Assembly: GCA_040754375.1 (NCBI GenBank)
Contig: JBFMCT010000028.1
Location: forward strand, 1 to 45,692
Source of the DNA: Actinomycetota bacterium
GTDB lineage: Bacteria; Actinomycetota; Acidimicrobiia; Acidimicrobiales; AC-14
Reading direction: 5' to 3'
Length of the DNA: 45,692 nucleotides
Both the position numbers and the translations under genes were made by a program. The notes under the pieces were generated by a model. It was given only the letters and a program-made list of their open reading frames with translations, ran no database searches and was not told the origin of the DNA. Shown here in pieces: positions 25,815-33,228 of the stretch (its first letter is position 1; every line of letters starts with the position of its first letter).

Positions 25815-27004
25815 AGGCCAACGGCCCTAGGAGCAGGGCACCGCTCGGCATCTACCACCAGGCCGTTCAGAGCCCGATGCTCATGATGGCCCTCGAACCT
25901 TGGGCGTGGTCGGTCGTCGGGCTGGTGGCCCGGCCCAACCATCGCAAGCGCCAACTGCTCGCCACCGCGGCGCTCCACTCCGCCCACTCGGGCTGGGTCT
26001 ACTGGCGGCTACGGCGACGGCCCGAGCTCGCCGCCGACCGGTCCTGGTTGGCCCGCCATGGCGTGCTGACCGCCGCTCGCTACCTGGTGTACCCGGCCAT
26101 CGCTGACCGCCGGACCTACTGGCGGTCGAATGCCGACGATTCCGCCTTCTTCATGCAGGCGTGGGCCCCGGTGGTGCTGCTGGGGGCCGCGGGCAGCCCG
26201 GCCGTGGCCACGGCACCGCGAGCAATGGCCTCCGGCTTCGCGGTGGGTGCCACCCTCTACCTGGCCGGGGCACGCCTCAACGGGGAGCGGCTCACCCGGC
26301 TCGGTGTGGTCGCCGGCCAGAGGGTCCTCAACTACTCGGTGTCCTCGGCCATGGTCGGGCTCGTCGTCCACATCATCGTGCGGCTTCTCAACGACGCCTC
26401 TGAGACGATCGAGAAGGAGAAGGAGGAGTTCGGGCGGGTCTACCAGGACGAGGAGTACCGCAGGATGGTCCGGTCCGGGCGCGAGGAGGACACCGCGTTG
26501 CTCGACTCGCTGGCGGCGGTCGCCAGCCGGCACTTCGCAGGCTCACCTGAACTAGCGAGTGGGGTCCGGCGCCTGGTGGACGCCAAGGCCGAGACCCTGG
26601 CCGCCGAGGTCCCACCCCTGCGGGCCGTGGGCCTAGCCGACCTGGCCGCGGCCACCGCCGAGCCGTTCCCGCTAGCGGTGCGGGTCACGAGCCCGCAGGA
26701 GGCGTCCCTGGCGGCCCACGAGGCGGTCGCCGTGCCCATCTTCCTGAAGAACGCTTTCGACAACGCCGTTCGGCGAGGCCATGCGACCGAGGCCCAGGTG
26801 ACGTACACGTGTGCCGGCAACGTGGCCCGGCTAACGGTCTCGGACAACGGCAGAGGCTTCATCGGCGAGCCCGGGCTGGTCAACGGTCATGGCCTGGCCA
26901 TAGCTCAGGCGATGTTCCGGAGCATGGGCGGCGATGTCAGCGTCGGGAACGCCCCAACTGGAGGAGCAGAGGTGAGCGGTTGGTGGACCAGGCAGCCCGA
27001 GTGA
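25811..27004 (+). CDS. Membrane sensor histidine kinase, ATPase-bearing subunit
   Basis: In this 397-residue protein, hydrophobic segments (about 25-60, 85-100, 115-190) are followed by a charged coiled coil (ETIEKEKEEFGRVYQDEE), a helical region and a C-terminal HATPase domain: N box FLKNAFDNAVRRG (311-323), G1 SDNGRGF (344-350), G2 NGHGLAIAQAMF (358-369), then GGAEVSGWW. A canonical acceptor His with the usual flanking acids is not clear; the only His in the right area is His241 (ASRHFAG). The GTG start overlaps the previous TGA, and its own TGA overlaps the GTG of the response regulator. Confidence 0.78.
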   Translation: MKANGPRSRAPLGIYHQAVQSPMLMMALEPWAWSVVGLVARPNHRKRQLLATAALHSAHSGWVYWRLRRRPELAADRSWLARHGVLTAARYLVYPAIADRRTYWRSNADDSAFFMQAWAPVVLLGAAGSPAVATAPRAMASGFAVGATLYLAGARLNGERLTRLGVVAGQRVLNYSVSSAMVGLVVHIIVRLLNDASETIEKEKEEFGRVYQDEEYRRMVRSGREEDTALLDSLAAVASRHFAGSPELASGVRRLVDAKAETLAAEVPPLRAVGLADLAAATAEPFPLAVRVTSPQEASLAAHEAVAVPIFLKNAFDNAVRRGHATEAQVTYTCAGNVARLTVSDNGRGFIGEPGLVNGHGLAIAQAMFRSMGGDVSVGNAPTGGAEVSGWWTRQPE

Positions 27005-27846
27005 GCGCCGACCGGATCGGCCTGCTCGTCGTGGAGGACCAGAAGACGACTCGCGAGATGGTCGTGGATCACCTCGAGGCCTATACCGACGGCAACGGTC
27101 GCCACCGGTACACGGTCGTTGCCCAGGCTGAGACTGCCGAGGAGGCGACTTCACTGATCGTCAACCACGATGTCGACTTCTCGGTGGCCGTGCTCGATCT
27201 CGCCCTCAGCCATCCCGACCACTACCCCCACGGGTTCGAGCTGGCCGAGTTGGTCCATAACCAGCGCCCCGATGTCCGGATCGTGCTCTGGAGCGCGTGG
27301 ATGAGCGTCGAGGGCGACCTGCTGCGACGGGCCTCCCAGCCCTTCGGTGACCGCTTCCTGGTCGACGCCATCGTTTCGAAAGAACACTCCCTGCTCGACC
27401 TCATGGAGGCCATCAACACGGTATGCACGATGCCAAGCGTCTACCTCTGGGTCGACCCCCGTCTCCGCCCACCGCGGAGTTACTCGGCCGTCCTCGACCT
27501 GACCCAAGCCGAGGACGAGTGGCTGCGCGACTTCGCCCAGAACCCGGGGGGCAGGCCCAGGGACGCCATGGACCGGCTGGGGATCAAGTCGGGGGCCTAC
27601 TACGAGCGACGTGACAAGACCAAGCTGAAGGTCGTCAAGGAGCTGACGACGCGCCGGAGCCCGCTATTGCGGTCGACGCCTGTGGCCGGGGCGAAGAGCG
27701 ACAACCTGCTCCCCGACAGCGTTCTGTGGGAGTGGGCCCACCAGCGCTACCTCGACTGGCCCCTGACCCGCAGGGAGAAGGTCGCCCGGGCGGAGGCCCG
27801 CAACCCCAACGAGGGTGGGGCCCTGGGGGGCTCCTCTGGGGGCTGA
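27001..27846 (+). CDS. Atypical response regulator with LuxR-like C-terminal region
   Basis: Receiver domain (about 1-140) with acidic pair Glu12-Asp13 (VVEDQ), phospho-acceptor Asp66 (VAVLDLALS), Ser98 and Lys127 (IVSKEHS). The helical C-terminal part starts with LTQAEDEWLRDFA and continues RLGIKSGAYYERRDKTKLKV, which follows the LuxR/GerE helix-turn-helix pattern loosely, then a long basic tail (about 210-281) of unknown role. At 281 residues it is longer than typical NarL-type regulators (about 210). It is the obvious partner of the two kinase-like proteins upstream. The alpha/beta hydrolase gene starts inside its 3' end. Confidence 0.8.
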   Translation: MSADRIGLLVVEDQKTTREMVVDHLEAYTDGNGRHRYTVVAQAETAEEATSLIVNHDVDFSVAVLDLALSHPDHYPHGFELAELVHNQRPDVRIVLWSAWMSVEGDLLRRASQPFGDRFLVDAIVSKEHSLLDLMEAINTVCTMPSVYLWVDPRLRPPRSYSAVLDLTQAEDEWLRDFAQNPGGRPRDAMDRLGIKSGAYYERRDKTKLKVVKELTTRRSPLLRSTPVAGAKSDNLLPDSVLWEWAHQRYLDWPLTRREKVARAEARNPNEGGALGGSSGG

Positions 27847-28771
27847 CGGCTACGGCACGGGGCTGGCTGAGGCGTGGCGGGAGGGTCGCGACGCCCTGGC
27901 CCCGACGGAGCTCGTTCTCGACGGGCGGCGAATCACCTATGTCGAATGCGGCACGGGGGAACCAGCGTGCATCCTGCTCCACGGGATCGCCAACACGTGG
28001 CGGTTCTGGACAGCGGTGGCCCCGGCCCTGGCCGCGGGGCGCCGGGTGGTCGCGCTCGACCTGCCGGGTTTCGGCGGCTCCGACCCCCTCGACGGGGACC
28101 TGACCGCCCCCGCCGCGGCCAGCGCCGTGATCGAGGCTTGCGACGCCCTCGGCATCGGGCACCTGTCGGTCGTCGGCCACTCGATGGGGGCCCTCGTCGC
28201 CTTGGCAATGGCGACGGCCCGGCCAGAGCGCGTCGTGCGGGTGGTCGTCGTCGGAGGGGCGTTGCTCGGAGTCCTCGACCTCTACGCCAGCGCCCGCCAC
28301 GTCGTACGCCATCCATTGAGGGCCCTCCGACTGGTGTCGGTCGTGGTGCAGGGAGCGTTCCCGGCACCGGGCTGGCTGCTCGACGAGGTGGCCCGCTGGA
28401 GAGCCCTCCGCTACCTCACGCTCCGGCCGTACCTGCGCTGGCCGGGGCGCTTGGCGTCCGAACCTCTGCGGGACTGCCTGGAGGGTGTCGGCCGCCCGGC
28501 GGTCCTCGCCGCCGCCAGGAACGCGGGCCGCTTCGACCTCGCGGGAGCGGCCCACCAGGTGGCCGGCCCCGTACTGGTGATCAACGGCGACGGCGACCGC
28601 TTGTCGCCCCCCTCCGATGCCCTGCGGCTCTCCGGCCTGTTCGATGACGGCCGGCTCGAGCTCGTCGCCGGGGCAGCCCACTGGCCGATGATCGAGCGCC
28701 ACCAGCAGGTGGCCAGGCTGATCGCGGACTTCCTGGGCCCAGAGGATCACGCGGTGAGAACCGGGCAGTAG
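27815..28771 (+). CDS. Alpha/beta hydrolase
   Basis: Serine hydrolase of 318 residues. The oxyanion-hole segment is LLHGIANTWRFW, the nucleophile Ser123 is in VVGHSMGALVALAMA, the acid Asp is in VINGDGDRLSPP, and the catalytic His in AGAAHWPMIERH. A cap region (about 150-230) is rich in Arg and Leu and may sit at the membrane. The substrate is unknown; as last gene of the operon it could hydrolyse the amide or ester made by the GH3 enzyme (inference). GTG 27815 overlaps the response regulator by 32 nt; there is no better start before LVLDGRRITYVECG. Confidence 0.86.
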   Translation: MGPWGAPLGADGYGTGLAEAWREGRDALAPTELVLDGRRITYVECGTGEPACILLHGIANTWRFWTAVAPALAAGRRVVALDLPGFGGSDPLDGDLTAPAAASAVIEACDALGIGHLSVVGHSMGALVALAMATARPERVVRVVVVGGALLGVLDLYASARHVVRHPLRALRLVSVVVQGAFPAPGWLLDEVARWRALRYLTLRPYLRWPGRLASEPLRDCLEGVGRPAVLAAARNAGRFDLAGAAHQVAGPVLVINGDGDRLSPPSDALRLSGLFDDGRLELVAGAAHWPMIERHQQVARLIADFLGPEDHAVRTGQ

Positions 28772-29132
28772 CCCTACCGGGCACCCGGCAAGTCTCGGCT
28801 GGCCACGCGGGACAGCGCGTTGGGGCCCGCGTTAGCCGCCTGCCGCCCCCGCGAACGAACTCCGCCGAAGCCGGGCATCGGCCCGTACCGACGCACCAAA
28901 GACCTCGGCGGTAAGCCGCGGGTACTCCCCTGGGCCGCGCCTTGGCCGTCCGTCAGCATCTGGGGTGCCGGCTAGGCGCGTGTGGCTCACCTGGAAGTGG
29001 TCCACACGCCCGTACCGGCACTTGACAACCGGTACGTGAGGAAGACCCACGGCGCGTGGGCTCCCGGATTCGCACTCCTGAGCCTATCGCGCGCCCTGGC
29101 CCTGCTTCCTCGCCCAGCGAAAGCGAGCGCCC
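28772..29132. other. Non-coding stretch between the operon and the small peptide ORF
   Basis: About 360 nt without a convincing gene. It contains the inverted repeat at 29011-29036 and several shorter GC-rich stems, for example around the CGGCGGTAAGCCGCGGGTAC at 28911. No tRNA or known riboswitch was recognised. Confidence 0.5.
29011..29036. promoter_or_regulatory. Inverted repeat enclosing a TTGACA box
   Basis: Perfect 8-bp arms CGTACCGG (29011-29018) and CCGGTACG (29029-29036) with a 10-nt spacer that contains a consensus -35 TTGACA (29022-29027). The -10 at the expected distance is poor. The layout is that of an operator over a promoter upstream of the small ORF at 29133. Confidence 0.4.
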
Positions 29133-29306
29133 ATGAACCAGAGCGTGTTGGTCGAGCCGCGGCACGACAGCCCCACGGAGATCCCCGAGAGGGGAATGGC
29201 ACAGCCCGGCCGGAGCCGGAAGTTCCTCACCGGCTTCATCGTCTCGGTCCTGGCCCCGGTGGTGGTCACCGGTGTGGCCTGGGCAGAAGGGTGTGCCTGT
29301 GGTTGA
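29133..29306 (+). CDS. Small ORF encoding a secreted-peptide-like product
   Basis: Product of 57 residues: a polar N-terminus of 24 residues, a basic RSRK, a hydrophobic helix FLTGFIVSVLAPVVVTGVAW (31-50) and the end AEGCACG. The AWA at 49-51 fits a signal peptidase I site, which would release the hexapeptide EGCACG. There is no match to a known pheromone or lasso peptide family. Only a weak ribosome site (GAAAGCGAG) precedes ATG 29133. It follows the two-component operon on the same strand. It could also be a chance ORF. Confidence 0.4.
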   Translation: MNQSVLVEPRHDSPTEIPERGMAQPGRSRKFLTGFIVSVLAPVVVTGVAWAEGCACG

Positions 29307-29332
29307 TAGCCCCTAGGGGTATCCCTTAGGGA
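29305..29332. promoter_or_regulatory. Tandem palindromes, CsoR-operator-like
   Basis: GATAGCCCCTAGGGGTATC (29305-29323) is a near-perfect palindrome resembling CsoR/RcnR-type operators, followed by TCCCTTAGGGA (29322-29332). It lies between the small ORF and the convergent regulator gene, so a terminator is the main alternative. Confidence 0.35.
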
Positions 29333-29361
29333 AGGACGAGCGGATGGTGCGGGCCGCGGGG

Positions 29362-31779
29362 CTATGCCTCGCCGCCCGCACCTTCTCGCCTGACCAGGTC
29401 GATGGCGTCGGTGAGGTCCATCGCCCGGCCGGCGTTCAACGAACGGCTGGCTTCCCCCGGGGTCACATGCCGGCCGCAGCCGCTCAGCACGTCGGACCGC
29501 ATGGCGTCCTGGTCAGGACGGGGAGACGCCCTCATCTCCTCCCACAGCCCGTCGGCTGTGCCGACGAGCTTCAGCGCAGTCCGCCACCTCTTCTCCCGAG
29601 TGAAGGCCGCGGCCAGGATCACCAGGGTCGCGGCGGACCACGGGCGGTCACCGAGTTGCTGGAAGGCAACCAGCGCGTCCAGGGCGAGGACCTCGGCCGA
29701 CTCGGTGGCCCCTCGCTTGTAGGCCAGGCGGGCAAGCATGGTCGTCGTCGTCGCCAGGCCCCGGGCGTCGCCGAGGGCGATCTGGGCCCGCCTGCAACCC
29801 GCCAGCCACTCCTGGGCCTCCTCGTACTGGCCTTCCTTCTCGGCGGCCCACGCCAGGTTGCTGAGCGCGAGGGTCTGGTTGAACCGGTCGCCGACATCGC
29901 GCAGGAGCCGCGCCGCGTCCGTCCAGTGGAGGCACGCCTGGTCGACCTCGCCGCGATGGCGGCTGATCATGCCGCGGCCGATGAGGGCCTGCGCCCGGCC
30001 CCGGTCGTCCCCGATCGAGTGGTACAGCGCCACGGCCGCGGCGAAGCAGCGGTCGGCCTCGTCGAGCAGCGAGCGTTGCTCGGCCAGCGCCCCCTGGTTG
30101 AGCAGGGCCAAGGCCACGACATCGGGGAGCCCGAGGCGTTCGGCCATCGCGGCCGCAGCCGCCAGCACCTGTTCGGCCTCGTCGTAGTGGCCCGTCACCC
30201 AGGCGAGGGCCCCGGCTGCGGCCAACGCCACCGCTCTGGCCCGGCTTGGCCCCGTTGAGCCCGCAAGGGCCTTGGCCAGCCATTGCCGGCCAGTGGGGAT
30301 GTCCCGCATGAGCATGAAGCGCCAGGTGCTGGCCGCGATGTCGAGTGCCATCGCCGGGTCGTGCTCGATCGCCCAGTCGAACGCCGTCCGGATGTTGGCC
30401 ACCTCGAGGGCCAGCTCCGCGACGCAGTCGGATTGCTTGACACCCGTAAGCCCGGCCCCGCACCGGCCCGCCAACGCCGCGAAGTAGCGGGCATGGGCGC
30501 CGCGGACCACCTGTTCATCGCCCGCGATCGCCAGGCGGTTGGCGGCATAGGAGCGGATGCTGGCCAGCATGTCGAAGCGGGGCAGGTCACGATCGTCAGG
30601 CCAGTGCTCGATCAGGCTCTTGCCGGCAAGCGATGCCAGAAGCCCGAGGGTGCGGACGCCGTCCCCGCCCCCGACGGCCGACGCGCCCTCGGCATCGAAG
30701 CCACCGGCAAAGACGGACAGGCGGTCCAGCAGCCGGGCCTCGTCCTCGTCGAGGAGGGCCCAGCTGGCCGCGATCGCACTGGCCAGGGACTGGTGGTGGT
30801 CGGGCAAGTCCGCGGGCGCACCCTCGCCCAGCCTCAGCGGGGAGGCAGCCTGGTGGGCAAGGGTGGCCGCTCCGTGGAACGGAGCTCGTCCCGCGGCCAG
30901 GACGATGGCGAGCGGTAGCCCGTCGACGAGCGTGCACATCTGGGCGACGGCTAGGCAGTTCCGTTCGTTCAGGTCGAACCGAGGGTCGGCCATCTTCGCC
31001 CGGGAGACGAACAACTCCACCGCCGTAGAGGTGGCGATCTCAGCCAGGGACCGATGGGTGCTCAGGTCGGGCACCGTGAGAAGCGGAACAGGGAAGACGT
31101 GCTCGTTCACGAGGCCGAGTGCCTCCCTGCTGGTGACCAGCACCCGAAGGCCGGGGGCGGTGGCGCACAACCGGCTGACCAGCGAGCGGGCCTCGATCAC
31201 GTGCTCGAAGTTGTCGAGCACGAGGAGCGACTGCTGGCCTCGGAGCCGCTGGACCAGAGCATCCTCCTGGTCCGAACCGCCAGTGGCGGACACGGCCAGC
31301 TCCCGACAAACCCGGCCGACGACACCGCCCGCCTCGCCAACGTCGAGCAGCGAGACCCACCAGGCCCCGTTGACGAGTGCGGGATCGAGACGGTTCGCGA
31401 CCTCCGACGCCAGCCGGGTCTTGCCGATCCCGGGCGGACCGACGAGTGTGACCAGCCGGGCGGCGCCCTCCATCGCCGAGACCAGGGAGCCGAGCTCGGC
31501 CCCCCGCCCGACGAGGGTGTCGGGCGGGACGGGAAGGGGCGGCCGGGCGACGTCGCTGCTGGTGGCGTGCAGCAGGGCATCGGCAGGCTTACCGGCGACC
31601 TGCGCGAGCCGGGCAACGAACTGCCGGGTCGGTGGGCGGCTACCGCCCTCGATCTTGGCTATGTAGTTGGCGTCATAGCCGAGGGCCTCGCCGAGGGCCG
31701 CCTGCGACAGGCGGTTCGTGTGCCGCCACTGCTTGAGCCACTTCCTGAGATCTGCACCCGGCTGGTCGTCCGCCCCCAT
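29362..31779 (-). CDS. XRE-HTH / STAND ATPase / TPR regulator
   Basis: Multi-domain regulator of 805 residues. An N-terminal Cro/CI-type helix-turn-helix (about 10-65: LSQAALGEALGYDANYIAKI) precedes an NB-ARC-like STAND ATPase with P-loop VGPPGIGKTR (113-122), Walker B LLVLDNFEHV, VTSREALGL and GLPLAIVLAAGR; then a winged-helix-like region and a long helical-repeat part (about 430-780) with TPR-like units (HYDEAEQVLAAAAAMAERLG, and QYEEAQEWLAGCRRAQIALG). Such proteins switch between ADP- and ATP-bound states when the repeats bind a signal. A GGAGG site precedes ATG 31779. It converges on the two-component operon and is an independent transcription unit. Confidence 0.88.
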   Translation of the reverse strand: MGADDQPGADLRKWLKQWRHTNRLSQAALGEALGYDANYIAKIEGGSRPPTRQFVARLAQVAGKPADALLHATSSDVARPPLPVPPDTLVGRGAELGSLVSAMEGAARLVTLVGPPGIGKTRLASEVANRLDPALVNGAWWVSLLDVGEAGGVVGRVCRELAVSATGGSDQEDALVQRLRGQQSLLVLDNFEHVIEARSLVSRLCATAPGLRVLVTSREALGLVNEHVFPVPLLTVPDLSTHRSLAEIATSTAVELFVSRAKMADPRFDLNERNCLAVAQMCTLVDGLPLAIVLAAGRAPFHGAATLAHQAASPLRLGEGAPADLPDHHQSLASAIAASWALLDEDEARLLDRLSVFAGGFDAEGASAVGGGDGVRTLGLLASLAGKSLIEHWPDDRDLPRFDMLASIRSYAANRLAIAGDEQVVRGAHARYFAALAGRCGAGLTGVKQSDCVAELALEVANIRTAFDWAIEHDPAMALDIAASTWRFMLMRDIPTGRQWLAKALAGSTGPSRARAVALAAAGALAWVTGHYDEAEQVLAAAAAMAERLGLPDVVALALLNQGALAEQRSLLDEADRCFAAAVALYHSIGDDRGRAQALIGRGMISRHRGEVDQACLHWTDAARLLRDVGDRFNQTLALSNLAWAAEKEGQYEEAQEWLAGCRRAQIALGDARGLATTTTMLARLAYKRGATESAEVLALDALVAFQQLGDRPWSAATLVILAAAFTREKRWRTALKLVGTADGLWEEMRASPRPDQDAMRSDVLSGCGRHVTPGEASRSLNAGRAMDLTDAIDLVRREGAGGEA

Positions 31780-31842
31780 GCTCGCCCTCCTACGCTCCCC
31801 CTCCCGCCGGTCGGCCGTCCGTACGTTCGCCCCGTCTGACCT

Positions 31843-32643
31843 TCAGCCCGAGGGGGCCCCACCGGCCCAGGAGAGGGTGACGACTTCGCGCTCGGGAGGG
31901 GGGCCCATCTGGGCCACGAACTGCTCGACCTCGCCTTGGCGGTCGGGGGGCAGGCACAGGCGCCGGGTCAGGAAAGCGGCCCGTTCGGGCGACTCGGCCA
32001 TCTGCCAACCGGGGCGGCGGTCGCGCTGGACCACAGGGTGCAGGCCGGCCTCCTCCAGCACGGCCACGGCGTCCTCGGCCGTCGGGCCCTCGGGCCGGTC
32101 CACACCCCAGAAGTGCTTCCACAGCGGGTTGGTGCCGGCCACCGGGTGGAGGGCCGAGATCTCGACGACGACCGTGCGGCGGGCGTGGCTGGTCAGAGCG
32201 ATGACGAAGGGGGCCAGGTCGGGCACGTTGTAGAGGACGTGGTTGGACACGACCACGTCGGCCACCGGTACGGCCCGGGCCACGTCGGGCCACCGCCCCG
32301 GGTACAGCCGGTAGCGGGCCCCCCGCTCCTTGGCCTGGGCGGCGAACGCCTCCAGCATGTCCTCGCCCTCGTCCACCCCGGTGACCGACGTGGCCGGGGG
32401 GACGAGGTGGAGGCTGGCCCCACCGCTGCCGCAGCCAACGTCGAGCACGGTGCCGCCCTCGCCCAGGGCCTCCAGGGCCAGGCGGCGGGCGGGCGTGTCA
32501 GGTGGCGCCTCCCCGGCGGGCGCCGGCCCCGACAGCACGCGAGGCGTCAGCTTCCACGGGTCGGATGTCGCCTGGGCACGGATCTCGGCGGGGATCTCCC
32601 ACTCGGCCAGTTGCTCGGCCCACCTCTTGTCGGCTTCACCCAC
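31843..32643 (-). CDS. Class I SAM-dependent methyltransferase
   Basis: Methyltransferase of 266 residues. Motif I is GGTVLDVGCGSGGASLHL, with GVDEGEDMLEAFAAQAKERG as the acidic ribose-binding loop, DVVVSNHVLYNVPDL as motif II/IV and TVVVEISALHP later. The substrate is not identifiable; the C-terminal part (LCLPPDRQGEVEQFVAQMG) is charged. GTG 32643 follows an AGGAGGAG ribosome site. It is downstream of the RDD gene and may be its own unit, with a TAAGTT box at about 32675. Confidence 0.85.
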   Translation of the reverse strand: MGEADKRWAEQLAEWEIPAEIRAQATSDPWKLTPRVLSGPAPAGEAPPDTPARRLALEALGEGGTVLDVGCGSGGASLHLVPPATSVTGVDEGEDMLEAFAAQAKERGARYRLYPGRWPDVARAVPVADVVVSNHVLYNVPDLAPFVIALTSHARRTVVVEISALHPVAGTNPLWKHFWGVDRPEGPTAEDAVAVLEEAGLHPVVQRDRRPGWQMAESPERAAFLTRRLCLPPDRQGEVEQFVAQMGPPPEREVVTLSWAGGAPSG

Positions 32644-32676
32644 GCTCGGCTCCTCCTGTCCAGCCCGGCAGAGAAC

Positions 32677-33228
32677 TTACCGATCCTCGGCCGGGACCTT
32701 GACCACCAAGGTGCCCGCCAGGTGGTCGTGTGCCCCCCGGTGCAAAGGGTCGAGGGCCAGGTAGGCCCGAAGGCCGAAGGCGACGACCCAGCCCACCACG
32801 CTCAACTGGAAGGCGATGGCCGGCAGGGCCCAGCGCAGCACCGCCGCCAGCCACCCCGGCGGCCCCCCGTCGGCGGCCCGCACGATCTTGGTGCCGACGA
32901 TGGCCTTGCCGGGGGTCCGGCCCCACAGGGCCACGGGCACGACCTCGTAGACGGCCAGGAACAGGAAGCCGGCGATGGCGAACACCCGGCCCGGGCCCGG
33001 GCCGATGTCCCCGGGACGCAACGTCCCCGCCAGCAGCATGCCCGGGGTGACCAGGACGGTCCCGGCCAGGGCGACATCGGCGGCGAACCCCACCACCCGC
33101 TGGCCTACGGTGGCCAGCAGGTCAGGGTCTCCCCCGCCCCCGGGGCGGCGACCGTCCCGCGGTCGCCCCCCGCCTCCACGCGCCGGGTGTCCCCAGTTCT
33201 CGTCGGGCCCCTCCGGGCCACCGGTCAC
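32677..33228 (-). CDS. RDD family membrane protein
   Basis: Small membrane protein (183 residues). After a Gly/Arg/Pro-rich N-terminus come helices starting LLATVGQRVVGFAADVALAG (the R and D of RDD), VFAIAGFLFLAVYEVV, then ALWGRTPGKAIVGTKIVRA, the conserved GxTxGK signature, and a last helix ending AYLALDPLHRGAHDHLAGT (second D). Function of most RDD proteins is unknown; some affect ion transport. GTG 33228 overlaps the phosphofructokinase TGA (GTGA). Confidence 0.87.
   Translation of the reverse strand: MTGGPEGPDENWGHPARGGGGRPRDGRRPGGGGDPDLLATVGQRVVGFAADVALAGTVLVTPGMLLAGTLRPGDIGPGPGRVFAIAGFLFLAVYEVVPVALWGRTPGKAIVGTKIVRAADGGPPGWLAAVLRWALPAIAFQLSVVGWVVAFGLRAYLALDPLHRGAHDHLAGTLVVKVPAEDR

Noticed and set aside
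29344-30258. Plus-strand 304-codon frame with a GAAGGA site before ATG 29344
   Set aside because: It is antisense to the 3' part of the STAND/TPR regulator, whose TPR coding is clear, and it shows no domain.
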